A DNA stretch of 64,000 nt, taken from Euphorbia lathyris (lineage: Eukaryota; Streptophyta; Magnoliopsida; Malpighiales; Euphorbiaceae). The notes under the pieces were generated by a model. It saw only the letters and a program-made list of their open reading frames with translations, was not told the origin of the DNA and searched no databases. Positions within the stretch are counted from its first letter, which is position 1. Every line of letters begins with the position of its first letter. Of this stretch, positions 42,004 through 52,444 are shown piece after piece. The DNA lies in the NCBI RefSeq assembly GCF_963576675.1, contig NC_088913.1, positions 75,391,001 through 75,455,000 on the forward strand, in the 5' to 3' direction. The translations under genes and the position numbers were made by a program.

Positions 42004-43756
42004 CTGGGTCCAGAGTATTTTTCATAGCGCAGAGTGCTCTCCAAGTGAACAAGTTCACCGAGCTTCCTGTGTCCACCAGCACCCGATGCATTTTAAAGCC
42101 GGCAATGTTGATGGTGAAGACGAGGGCCTCCGAATGGCTGGTCCGGAGTGGTGGCTGTAACGTTAGGGTTTGATCAGCTGCTTTTCTCTTTTGGAAGCTC
42201 TCCGGGAGCGGACAGAGTGCCGGTGCTCCCTCCCTTATGACATGGATCTCTCTGTGGTACCTTGGTCGCTTCGCTTCATCTGCTTGGCCGGTGTCTCGTT
42301 GTTTCGGGCTCTGTTCCCTCTGTCTAATGGTCTTCGGTGGCGCACCTTGCTCCGTGATCCGCTCAATTTCTTTCTGCAGTTGATAGCAGTTCTCCGTGGA
42401 GTGTCCGGAGGATTTGTGGTACTTGCAGTACTCCTTCTCGATTCGGGTTTTGCCTTTGTCTGCCGACAGAGTCAGGTGTGCGAATCGATGGGGCTGGTTC
42501 TGAGCAGCATAATGTACCTCTTTTCCACGGGATCTATCCCCCCTGCGCTCAAGGTTCGCTCGCTCGACCCGCGTTGGAAAGGGCATCGGGGCCTCCTTGC
42601 GTGCCCGACCCTTGTCTCGTGCTTCTGCGGTCGGTCTGCTTTTTTCCTGTTTGTGCGCATCTCCTCTAGCCTTGTCCCGTTCTGATTCCTCGTACCCTGC
42701 CGGTCGGTCGCGGTCGTCATACCGGACGAAGGTCTGTGCCATGGTCATGAGCTCCTCGAAGGATCGCGGCATCTTTCTGAAGCACTTCTGATTTAGGGGC
42801 TCACACGAGGTTCCTTTTGCTAGGGCGTCATGAGCTACCTCTAGGTTGAGGCCTTTGACCTGAGAGGCCATGTGGTGGAACCTGGAAAGAAAGTTGCGTA
42901 GTGGCTCGGTTGCTCGCTGCTTGAGCCCGTTGAGGTCCGAGCTGATCTTCCTCACATTCGCTGTCGCGGCGAAACGGGAGAGGAAAAGGTCCTTTAGTAG
43001 ATCGAATGAGTCAATTGATTCAGGAGCTAGTCCTCGATACCACTCTTGGGCACTGGATGAGAGTGTGGTGGGAAAAACTTTACACATGATGTCCTCGTCC
43101 TTTGAATACAGGTTGATAGTGCTCATGAAGGATGCCACGTGATCGTTTGGGTCTTCGGTTCCCGAATATTGCGATAGGCGAGGAGCCTTCCAGTCTCGCA
43201 GGAACCTTGTCTCGATGATTCTTTGTAGTGGCGGCGTTTTGCTGGAGGTGATGCTTCCTCCCATGACGCCTCTGAGGGCTCTCTTGTCTAAAAAGCGCTG
43301 GATCTTCAGTTCCAATGCATCTTCGTTGTTCATGGTTGTTGCCTCTTCCTGTGGTATGTCGCCTCCTCCGGTTGTGGCGGCACCGGCCCCTCTTCCCGCA
43401 GGCATCTCGGGTCCTAAGGACTGCCCCGGGGACACGCCTTCCCTTTGTGTCTCTGCTGCTGCCTTGAGGTATTGCCAAATTTTGGCGTTTTCCTCCTGCA
43501 AACTTCTCTGTTGTTCTATGATCTTCATCTGAGCCGCCGTATGAACAGCTTGAGTGGTTTGAAAACCTTGTATCGCACTGAGGAGCTGCGTGGAATTGTA
43601 AGTTTCCTCTTCTTCCGGGCTTACCTCCTCCATCAGTGGAGCCAAATTTCTAGGGGAAATTGGGATGATCGGTGCGGATCGGTCCACGTTTGTCATAGAA
43701 CTAGTTGCTCCAATTTCCGGCGCCTCCGTTGGAGTGGACTCAGTTGGCGTTTGCAT
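41999..43756 (-). CDS. Element 2 gag and truncated protease
   Basis: A 585-codon open frame starts with ATG near the PBS. It is Gly/Glu/Thr-rich at first, then holds the capsid domain (about residues 190-330: YSGTEDPNDHVASF, SAQEWYRGL, FLSRF), a charged Arg/Lys-rich linker, the YCKYHKSSGHSTENC knuckle-like motif (about 455-469), and a retropepsin active site VLVDTGSSVNLF near the end. The frame then stops (TGA 41999-42001), where a deletion has joined protease to mid-RT. Gag itself looks complete and could still be made, so the element might supply capsid in trans. Confidence 0.88.
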   Translation of the reverse strand: MQTPTESTPTEAPEIGATSSMTNVDRSAPIIPISPRNLAPLMEEVSPEEEETYNSTQLLSAIQGFQTTQAVHTAAQMKIIEQQRSLQEENAKIWQYLKAAAETQREGVSPGQSLGPEMPAGRGAGAATTGGGDIPQEEATTMNNEDALELKIQRFLDKRALRGVMGGSITSSKTPPLQRIIETRFLRDWKAPRLSQYSGTEDPNDHVASFMSTINLYSKDEDIMCKVFPTTLSSSAQEWYRGLAPESIDSFDLLKDLFLSRFAATANVRKISSDLNGLKQRATEPLRNFLSRFHHMASQVKGLNLEVAHDALAKGTSCEPLNQKCFRKMPRSFEELMTMAQTFVRYDDRDRPAGYEESERDKARGDAHKQEKSRPTAEARDKGRARKEAPMPFPTRVERANLERRGDRSRGKEVHYAAQNQPHRFAHLTLSADKGKTRIEKEYCKYHKSSGHSTENCYQLQKEIERITEQGAPPKTIRQREQSPKQRDTGQADEAKRPRYHREIHVIREGAPALCPLPESFQKRKAADQTLTLQPPLRTSHSEALVFTINIAGFKMHRVLVDTGSSVNLFTWRALCAMKNTLDPV

Positions 43757-43785
43757 CTCACTAGAGGCTCCGCGGTCACTTGTAG

Positions 43786-43803
43786 TCCACCTTCACCGCA
43801 CCA
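43786..43803 (-). other. Primer binding site of element 2
   Basis: TGGTGCGGTGAAGGTGGA on the minus strand, two bases inside the 5' LTR end. It begins TGG as a tRNA-primed site must. I cannot name the tRNA with confidence. Confidence 0.65.
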
Positions 43804-43805
43804 AA

Positions 43806-44098
43806 TAATTAGGATACGTGGAACAGTGATCCGAGCTCTCTTCGAGGGGTACTCGTGTTCCTCGAGGGTCGTCTCTGTGCGGGGAGCGGTCCCTGGGAAC
43901 ACTCCGACGATCAAGTTAGTTAGTCGTTCGAGAGTATTGATAATCTATTCAAAATGAGTTAGAGTGTTTGTTACCCGATCCCTTTACCTTGGTTGCCTCC
44001 TCCTTATTTATAGTGAATCCTCTTGGGCCTTTGAGGCCTCTCGCCTTTTAGCCTGCCGGGCCCATGGGCCTAATGGGCCAATGAGATATTCCGAATCA
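43806..44098 (-). repeat. Element 2 5' LTR (293 bp)
   Basis: Pair of 15000-15291. TATAAATA on the minus strand at 44005-44012. Followed outside by the TATTG duplication (44099-44103). Confidence 0.92.
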
Positions 44099-44103
44099 TA
44101 TTG

Positions 44104-44304
44104 TAAAATGTCAGTGTTCAAAATATTGTGGATATTCAATTACTTTTAGTTTGCATATATTACATGAGCAATGAAATTTAGTAGTCATGGAATCATTTAT
44201 GAAAAACGAATATAAAATTTTAATAGGCAAGAATACTAATTAATTGTATTATAATAAATAAGAATATAGAACTAAATAAAAAGATAACATATAAAGTTAA
44301 TAGG
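44104..44304 (-). repeat. Right arm of the split inverted repeat
   Basis: Reverse complement of 14792-14994. Beyond 44304 the arm's partner lies past the Athila insertion and so outside the window. Confidence 0.85.
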
Positions 44305-44329
44305 GGAAGAATATAATATGATTAATTTA

Positions 44330-44577
44330 ATTATGACGTTTAGCTTAAATTGTATATATTTTGTAAAATGTTAAGCTTAAATTCGTATTATTTTGTAAAT
44401 GTTAAGCTCATATTGGTGCTATTTTATACGTGAGGCCTAAATTGATGCTATAATGTGAACATTAAGCCTAAATTGATATTATGTTGTAAACGTTAAGCCT
44501 ATATTGGTGCTATTTTGAACGTTGAGCCTAAATTGGTACTTTCCCAAAAACCTTAGACCTATTTTGGTACCTTATCC
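44330..44577. repeat. Subterminal tandem repeats, about six units of 35-45 bp
   Basis: Degenerate units of the type GTTAAGCCTAAATTGGTGCT followed by ATTTTG (starts near 44336, 44375, 44411, 44461, 44496, 44526). Such repeats are common near the ends of plant foldback elements; this is probably the outer part of the element whose arms are 14792-14994 and 44104-44304. Confidence 0.65.
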
Positions 44578-44588
44578 CTAAAATAAAT

Positions 44589-45101
44589 GGGTAAATTACA
44601 CCCATGGCCATTCAACTTTATCCATTTTAACATTGTGGCTACTGAATTTCAATTCTTAACTGTATGACCACTGAACTTTACACTTTTTAATACCGGTGGT
44701 CACTTAATTTTAACTAACTCCTCAAAATGACCATTAGCGACCGTTAACGACCTCAAAATGAAAATATTCAAGAATTAAAATTGTTCAGAACGACATTTAC
44801 CATGAAACCACATTTTTTATTTTCCAAAATCACATTGTTTGGAGCTTTCTCTCTTTAAAAATTCACTATATCTCTCCTAACAAAACAACACCTAAATAAC
44901 CTCAAAACGAAAATTTTCATAAATTAAAGTTCTTTAGAATATCATTACGCTTTGGATTTTTTATTTTTAGACCGTCAACGGTCGTTTTGAGACATTGAGT
45001 GACCACCAATGTTAAAAAGTGTAAAGTTCAATGACTATACTGTTAAAATTGAAGTTCAATGACATATGAGTAAAATTCAATGGCCACAGATATAATTTAC
45101 A
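44589..45101. mobile_element. Foldback MITE, 513 bp, Mutator-like
   Basis: Long terminal inverted repeats of about 190 bases: GGGTAAATTACACCCATGGC at the left, while the right end reads ...GGCCACAGATATAATTTACA (its complement). The word CTAAAATAAAT flanks both ends (44578-44588 and 45102-45112), giving a target duplication of 9-11 bases as in Mutator-type elements. It is internally AT-rich and non-coding. Confidence 0.82.
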
Positions 45102-45112
45102 CTAAAATAAAT

Positions 45113-46821
45113 ATATTCATCCGTTCGTATATATCAATCAATACTCTTTTTTTTTTTTTTAATTTCGATCCATCAACTTCATTAGATATCGAATATACTA
45201 CCGTCATACTACTAATCGAATCAATTAAATCAATACCAAATAAATATAGAAAAGTACATTTCAATTTAATTTTATTCATTAACATCTTTTTAATTTCTTA
45301 TCAATTATTTTTTAAATAATGTATGAAAAAATTCAGGTATTTTTACATTTTGTTAAATTGGTATTTGTAATATATTTTTCATATGGGATTGAGTTTTTGT
45401 TTTGCTAAAAACAATTATTATTTAGTTTGATACTGTACAAATGACCGTAAACGATTTTAAAATGGAAAATTTCAATTTCTTAGTACCACATAGCATTTTC
45501 AAAAATTTTATCTTTCTAAACATTTACTTTCTCTCCTCACTAACAACGATTAAATGACTTCAAAATTAAATTAAAGCTGTTTAGAATATAATCAAGTCTT
45601 TGAATTTTTCAATTTTGGAATCGGCAATGCTCATTTAAATTTTGAGGTCCTTATTTTAGTAAATCGGAAAACCTCAGTTATCTTCTGTTTGCAAAACGAA
45701 AACCTCAATCCTTGTTCAGATAAAAAAAAATACCAATTTGACAAACAGGTGAAACCACATGATTTTTTTTTTTAATTTTATCCTATTTCTTTTATAATAT
45801 CATTAGAAAAATGAATTGATCAAGAGCTCGAATATATATTTTACCAATCAAATGACATGTATAAAGAAAATAAGAAATGATTGATAGACATTATAATAAA
45901 AGAAAAAGATCAGCGTTGGGTGTTTTTAGAGACTCAAAATATAGAAAAAAAAAATCACGAATAATATATGTTTTATTTGTTGATTGTGTTAGCAGTATTT
46001 TTAATATTTTTTTTTTGTTTTTTTGTAATTTATTGTTTACCTTCATGAATCGTATATTAGACATAACCTATATTTATATAATATTTTATTTCTTACTATT
46101 TTCATGTTATCGTTATAATCATTTTATTATCTAATAAAATTTTAGCATTCTAAAAAATCAAATATAGCAAAAAATAATGCAGCTAGTAATTTGAGAATAA
46201 GAATTAACACATATTTTATATAGAAATGATATAAATTAAGGCTTAATATACCGTTTGTATCTGAACTTGTCCAAAAAGATTGATTGGTACCTTAAACTTT
46301 TAAAGTATATTGATAGTCCTTTCAATTCGTATAAAATGTTCAATTAGCTATTTGAATTTACGTAAAATGTAATCAATTAATCATTTGGTTTCAAAAAAAA
46401 TCAAACGGCATGTGGAAGATGTGTCGTACACGCCTTAAAATGTTATTATATAAGTCACGTAATAGATTAGATTAGAAAATAAATTTTTATTTTTTAAACT
46501 TTAAAACTTATATTCTCTAATATTATAATCGCATACCCGATTTTAAATTAATAAAAAGAATCACGCGGAAAATGATAAAAGGTTTTCAGATAAATCAAGA
46601 GTTACAATAACTCTTTTGTAGAATGTTTTTTCTATTTCTCTCTTATCCTAGTTGGACTTGCTGTCTATGGGATATCTTATAATTCAGCTAAAGTGTGTGA
46701 AAACAAGAAGTCATGAGTTGATTATTTTGACAAAGGAAAGAAAACACAAAATAAATAACATTAATTAGATGTGTTCTCATCTGCAGCACCTTTTATGGTT
46801 TTTTTTCCTTTATTATTATTA

Positions 46822-46852
<31 letters not shown>

Positions 46853-46900
46853 GCACCGATCTTTTCTCTTTATTTAAATTATCTGATTTTTTTTTAGCTA
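45113..46900. other. AT-rich non-coding DNA
   Basis: No gene. Features seen: A/T runs, a (TTA)n microsatellite (46815-46850), and a stretch near 46237-46400 (AAGGCTTAATATACCGTTTG...GGTACCTTAAACTTTTAAAG) resembling one end of a plant inverted-repeat transposon without a visible partner. Short frames here have AT-driven composition only. Confidence 0.5.
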
Positions 46901-47235
46901 AGAGCATCTCCAAGAGATTCTTAGTACACTTTCTAAAAATAATATAAATAATTAATTCTCAGTGATTTAAGAGTGACTAAGATATATCATCTCCAACAAT
47001 ACTCTTTATATTCACTCCTTATTTATTATTTTATTATTAATATTATTATTTATTGTTATATTTACCAATAGTGTGAGGAGAGAGACTCATTAATAATAAA
47101 TTATTAATAAAAAAATAAAGCTAAGAGGCACTAAGAGGTGGAGAGATGCTCTCTATTAATAGAGTGGATGGGGAGGCTCTTAGTGATTTGAAGAGCCACT
47201 AAGAGCCAATTTAAGAGGCTGTTGGAGATGCTCTC
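46901..47235. mobile_element. MITE A, about 335 bp
   Basis: GAGCATCTCCAAGAG at the left end faces TTGGAGATGCTCT at the right, and the word CTAAGAG/CTCTTAG recurs inside. This is the widespread plant MITE end GAGCATCTCC. I could not settle the target duplication. Confidence 0.7.
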
Positions 47236-47276
47236 TCTAAATACTTGAAGAATCTCATAATAGCAATGGCTCCTAA

Positions 47277-47870
47277 GAGCATCTCCAATAGAGGGTGCCT
47301 AAAATAGGGCAAATTATTAGAAGCACCCGATTCTCCATGTCAAATGGAGAACCTTCCATATATATTTTGACACGTGTAATAGGGACTCACACATTTTATA
47401 AGAGGCTTCACTATTTTAATTATTACGTGGGGTCACAATACACGTGTCCAAATGTGAATTGGGGGTCCTCCGAGTGACATGGAAGATCTGGTGCTTAATA
47501 TAAGAACTCCTAAAATAGTGTCAAAACTTAACGCATAATTCTAAAATATAATATTTTATTGTCTCTTTCATCCACATCACTTTTGACAACTTTTACTTAA
47601 AAAATGCTCCAATAGAGGTTACTTAAAAAGTTGTTATTATAATCCTACAAATTATTATTTTATTATAAATATTAAAAATAAATGGCTTCAGTTTTATTAT
47701 TTCTAGAAGAGGGACCACAAATTTTATACAAGGTTACCAAGAGGTTGCCAAAAATTGGCAACTTTTCTTGGCACGCACAATCACTCCAATAATGGGCACC
47801 CTTTAAAAGTTGTCAAACCTGATGACACATCAGTTTGCACTCTTTTAAGCACCCTCTATTGGATATGCGC
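47277..47870. mobile_element. MITE B, about 594 bp
   Basis: The left end GAGCATCTCCAATAGAGGGT (then GCCTAAAA) matches the complement of the right end at 47843-47870 with a few mismatches. An inner pair (near 47610 and 47785, CTCCAATA...) suggests a nested or composite foldback. Non-coding. Confidence 0.72.
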
Positions 47871-48059
47871 AACTTTAGTCCAAAGTTATTTGTTACTTTG
47901 GGACTCCACATCACCAAAAATAACACCTTAAAGTTACATACCACTATAACACCTTCTTACTTCAACTTTTAGTGGACCCCACTTGTCATAAAACACTTCA
48001 TATTTTACTCTTTTTTTTGGTAGGCAAAGGAAAGAAAAAAATAAAAAAATCAGAAAAAA

Positions 48060-48620
48060 TTAACCCGGGATTAGCCTGGGAAAGCTAACCCCAACTTGAT
48101 CAGCAGAAAGCAAAGAATAAAGGAAGTCCGGAGGCGATGAGAAGATAGAGACACCAAGCATCATCTCCTGACCCTCAGCAACAAGGCGGTCAGCAACCCT
48201 GTTCTGCTCTCTGAAGACATGCCAAAAAATGATAGTATCAAAGGAGGAACATAACCTTTTGATCCCTTTTAGTAAATTTTGGCTGCCTAAACAAATGGTC
48301 TTATTTTCAGAGATGATTTTAACTGCTTCTAGGTTGTCAGATTCCACAATCAACCTTTTTAAACCCAGGTTCTTAGCGAGCCTAAGCCTAGAGAAAATTC
48401 CCCAGAGCTCAGCAGTGAAGGAAGAACCCACTCGTAGGTTCTGAGCAAAGCCAGACACCCAAGCACCTCCAGCGTCTCTCAAGACTCGACCAGTCGCGAT
48501 CCTACCATCCAAAAGACAGGAGCCATCAGTATTTAACTTCACAGTCCCTTCCCCGGGTTTGCTCCAACCCAATAACTGAACCACCTTCCTCTGGCTAGTA
48601 ATAGGTAAACCCTCCTCCAT
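48060..48620 (-). pseudogene. LINE RNase H domain
   Basis: 186 codons with LNTDGSCLLDG, the TAELWGI segment (catalytic Glu), ESDNLEAV (Asp) and REQNRVADRLV (Asp) in the order of plant LINE RNase H (RVT_3). It is in a different frame from the upstream zf-RVT part. Confidence 0.88.
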
Positions 48621-48686
48621 AAAGCTTTCAATAATAGTATTAATTCTTTTAGAAAAATAAGCAAGTAAATTAGGAAAGGTAATTGC

Positions 48687-49781
48687 TCATTCTCTAAAGA
48701 TATCCGCATTCCTCCACTGCCACAGCTGGTGACAAACAATAGCAAAGAGAATAGCACCATGCTCAAGCTCCGGTAATAACACACCTTTAACTCCATCAAT
48801 GAACCAATCTTGACCAGGATAGGCCAAGAATTTAGGCAACAAGTAGCCCGGAAGAACTTCCCTCCACACCTTAATGCTCTTCTCACAGTCTCTAAGAGTA
48901 TGGCAAATAGTTTCAGCCTGGCCTTTGCATCTACTGCAAGTATCAGCCTCCACTAAGTGGCGTCTTTTCCTTTCCACGTTTGTGAGCAACCTGTCTTTAG
49001 CCCCAAGCCAAAGGAAACTCCTAATGCGATAGGGAACTTTCAGGGCCCAAATGCTTTTCCAAATAGCTGAAGGAGGATAATCCGAGTTAATATAGAAAGC
49101 CTCAAAAGCAGATTTATAAGAAAAGGCCCCGTTATTTGTATGGGACCAGCAATGACTATCCCTATCATCCTCCTCACTGCTCACTTTAACTCCCCGGATC
49201 TTCAAGAGCGACTCCAGATTAAGGTAAGCCTCAAAATTGGACCAAATCCAATCTCCCTCAGAGTCCACCACATCAGCAATATTCCAGTGACGGATCTCCA
49301 TCGGCGGAGGAGAAATACACTCCTCTAATAAAGACTTACCCTCCAGCCAAGTGTCGTTCCAAAAACTAATAGATCTGCCATTACCCACCGACCAACCAAT
49401 CCTAGAGCAGAACTCGGAAAAAACAGCATTAACCCCTTTCCATAAGAAGGAACAACAAGGAACTCTATCTTTTGGCCCCCCAAAAACCTTATCTTTTCTG
49501 TACTTACAACATAACAAACGCACCCAAAGGGCCGACGGGGACTGCCACATTCTCCACAGAAGCTTCATCAACAGAACTTTATTATTATCTCTGGCTTGTC
49601 TAATTCCTAACCCTCCCCTATCTTTAGGTTGGCAGACATCCTTCCAAGGGACCAGATGAATTTTATTTCCTTCTTCCGAGTTCCCCCATAGGAAACGACG
49701 ATTAATTTTATCAAGGCCATTAAGAACAGGCTCCGGCAGCTTACAAGCTTGCATTAAATGATTTGGAGCCGCACAGTTCAC
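48687..49781 (-). pseudogene. LINE RT C-terminus and zf-RVT domain
   Basis: 364 codons: FLWGNSEEGNKIHLVPWKDV (post-RT region), RGGLGIRQARDNNKVLLMKL, and the zf-RVT domain WKVPYRIRSFLW-like with CSRCKGQAETICHTLRDC (Cys/His positions kept). Separated from RNase H by a frameshift around 48650. Confidence 0.9.
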
Positions 49782-50293
49782 AGCCGGCCTGCCAGAGAAA
49801 GGGAGTTAGCTTTCCAATTTGCACACTTCTTATTAGTTTTATCAAATATCTCTTTAAAAGAAGCCTTTGAAACCCTATCACTGTGGAGAGGAACTCCAAG
49901 GTAGTTACCAAAAGCCTTGGTAAGAGGGATACCAGAAATCTCAATCAAATTCTTACAGACCTTTTGGTCCATGTTTTTAGAGCACAACATCCTAGACTTC
50001 TGAATGTTAAGTTTTTGACCAGAAGCAAAGCAAAAGTTAATAAGGATATCCATAATCACACCAATTTTCTCCTCACTTCCATCCACAAAGATCATCACAT
50101 CATCAGCAAAGAACAAATGAGTGATCGAAAGGCAGAATTTATTAATGGAAACCGGGTGAAGCCTCCCAGAACTGACAGCATCTTGGATAAGATGAGTAAG
50201 TCTCTCCATGGCAATAACAAATAAGAACGGGCTCATAGGATCCCCCTTGACGGATGCCCCTGGAAGGAGAAAAATCCTTAGACATATCCCCAT
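49778..50293 (-). pseudogene. LINE reverse transcriptase, palm with FADD
   Basis: GDPMSPFLFVIAMERL, then the catalytic FADDVMIF, and the thumb (ILINFCFASGQKLN, YLGVPL). The frame is shifted relative to both neighbours. An overlapping frame (50142-50327) carries the preceding VLINGDMSKDFSPSRGIRQG segment. Confidence 0.9.
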
Positions 50294-50296
50294 TAA

Positions 50297-51898
50297 TCAA
50301 AACTTGAAAGACAGGAGAAGAATGCAAGCCTCAATTAATATCCTCCACTTATCCGGAATCCCAGCTTTCTCCAAACTATCCAGAAGAAAACCCCAGTTAA
50401 TCCGATCATACGCTTTTTCCAGATCTAGTTTAAGAGCCACAATACCTCGCTTCCCCTTCTTGACCTTCATTGAATGAACCATCTCCTGCGCGATAACAAT
50501 ATTATCCATCATCTGTCTACCTAGGACAAAGCTTCCTTGATTCTGGCTAATAATCTCAGGGAGAATACATCGAAGTCTATTAGCCACGATTTTGGTGACC
50601 ACTTTATAAATCACATTACAAAGACTAATCGGTCTCATCTGTAAGAAAGAGGACGATTTCTCCACTTTGGGGACCAGGACCAGAAGAGTTTTATTCACAA
50701 GCCTAATATCCTCAGAGCCATCAAAAATTCCTTTAATAAAACTGTAAACCCCCTCTTTAACAGTCTCCCAATGTTTATGATAAAAGCCAGCCGGAAGCCC
50801 ATCAATCCTAGGAGCTTTAGTGGCACCAATGCTAAACACTGCCTGGCCAATCTCTTTCAGATCAATAGGGTGAAAAGCTTCAATAGCCTTATCCTCACCA
50901 ATCGTCGGAAAAGTAGAAACAGTCATAGCACAATCTAAGTCCACTAGGTCTTCTTTGAATAACTCTTTATAGAAATTGAGGGCCAAAAGACGGATCTCCT
51001 CATCCTCATAAACCCAGTTACCATTCAGATCTTTAATAGCATCAATCTGATTCCTCTGCCTTCTGATAACCGTAGAAAGATGGAAGTACCTTATATTACG
51101 ATCTCCCTCCTTAATCCAGGTTTTCCTTGATTTTTGAAACCAAAGTAACTCCTCTTGCTTTAGGACCGCTTCTAACTCATTTTGGAGGGATCTCTGGAGG
51201 CAACTCAGACTATGATCAAAGCTGATTTCCAAGCAACATTGGATACCTTCCATCCTCCTGAGATTTTTCTGCTTCCTTCTTAAGATATGGCCAAAAATGT
51301 TCTTGTTCCAGCTAACCACTTTACTTCTAAAACCTTCTGCAGCCTGTAAGATATTTGAATGAGGTTTCCAATTATCCTGCACAAAGTTTTTAAAATCAGG
51401 GTGAGATTCCCACGCCACCAGATATCTAAAGGGTCTCTCCCCTCTCGGACGAGGAGCTCTCACCAACCTGACCAGGATAGGACAATGATCCGAATGACGG
51501 AATGGGAGATTTAACACGGCCGCATCCGGATAACTGCTCTGAACCACAATGTTAGCATAGACTTTATCCAGACGAACAAAGGTACTATTACGCTTCCAAG
51601 TAAACTTGTGGCCTGCAGCACTAAGGTTAGAGAGGCCACACAAATCCATATCCTTCTTGTGATTAAGACACCTATTGATGTAGTGATTCCCTCCCCCTCT
51701 TTGATCACTCATAACTGCAATATCATTAAAATCACCGGCAACAAACCATGCCTCCACCATATTCGTACTAAAAGAAAACAGAGCCTCCCAAAGACGTTTA
51801 CGGTTGGCCAGAACCGGATCAACATAAACAATAGTGATAAAGATAGGTTTATTACTAGGGAAGGTCACTTTTGTAGGAAAATAGACAAGCCTAGGCAT
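50297..51898 (-). pseudogene. LINE endonuclease C-terminus and RT N-terminus
   Basis: 533 codons. The start holds only the end of an APE-type endonuclease (VAGDFNDI, HSDHCPILV). Then a linker and the first RT motifs: APRIDGLPAGFYHKHW, RPISLCNVIYKVVTK, KGIVALKLDLEKAYDRINW, breaking near 50300. Key endonuclease residues of the N-terminal half are missing with the 5' truncation. Confidence 0.9.
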
Positions 51899-52444
51899 AG
51901 CGGAATAATAAAATTTTATCTATTTTATCTATTTCCCTTTTCCAATACCTGTTAACCGTTATTTCATATAAGGAGGGATAGAAGGAAATACTTTTTCTGA
52001 AGTTCTATCTACAGTTGCAAACGAAGTGCCCACAACTTCTTTTATCAAATCCGAGATCCACGAATGGTTTGTTCAACACAGAAAACAATAACCGATTAGT
52101 AATCAACCTTAATAATAAACAATCGCAATGATTGTCTCTAACGGAATCGATACGAGATCAAAGAGAGAGTTAGAAAGAATGTAAATTAGCTGAGACGGAG
52201 ACGGAACGATTCCTCTTCCTCTTCTATTATGTGTCGAAATTCTGGGGTTAGAGAGTCTATTTATAGACTTCTCTAAATCCTAATCCCAGTTGTGTTAGAT
52301 AATTAAATAATCAGAATCTCATTCAGAATATGATTGCTAATTAGATAATTAAATAAACACTTCATTATTATCTGAATAATAACTAATTATATCTAGATAA
52401 TATTATTAATTAAATTAATAATCTAATTATTGTTAGGGATAATT

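Larger units (their letters stand above)
15000..44098 (-). mobile_element. Element 2: Tat-lineage Ty3/gypsy retrotransposon, interrupted by element 3
   Basis: LTRs at 15000-15291 and 43806-44098 and a TATTG target duplication define the element; coding is on the minus strand. From the 5' LTR at the right: PBS, gag, protease, RT, RNase H, archaeal-type second RNase H (aRNH), integrase, then a long 3' region with tandem repeats and antisense ORFs, PPT, 3' LTR. The aRNH after RNase H places it in the Tat lineage (Retand/Grande-like). Without the nested element 3 and its duplication it is about 9.5 kb. It is defective: a deletion joins protease to the middle of RT, and there are stops in aRNH and an insertion in integrase. 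Confidence 0.92.
48011..51905 (-). mobile_element. 5'-truncated L1-type LINE
   Basis: The minus strand encodes endonuclease C-terminus, RT, zf-RVT and RNase H in order, ending near an A8 run (T run at 48011-48018 on +). Plant L1 elements often end in RNase H. The N-terminal part of ORF2 and all of ORF1 are missing, so the 5' end near 51905 is a truncation. Frameshifts break the frame at least three times. I could not make out a clear target duplication. Confidence 0.9.

Noticed and set aside
42170..42685. 171-codon + strand frame in element 2 gag
   Set aside because: Antisense of the gag linker, Leu/Ser/Arg-rich, no motif, no promoter, overlapped by a well-supported gene.
46235..46420. Further inverted-repeat transposon
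   Set aside because: One end-like sequence (AAGGCTTAATATACCG...) is seen but no partner end or target duplication within reach.
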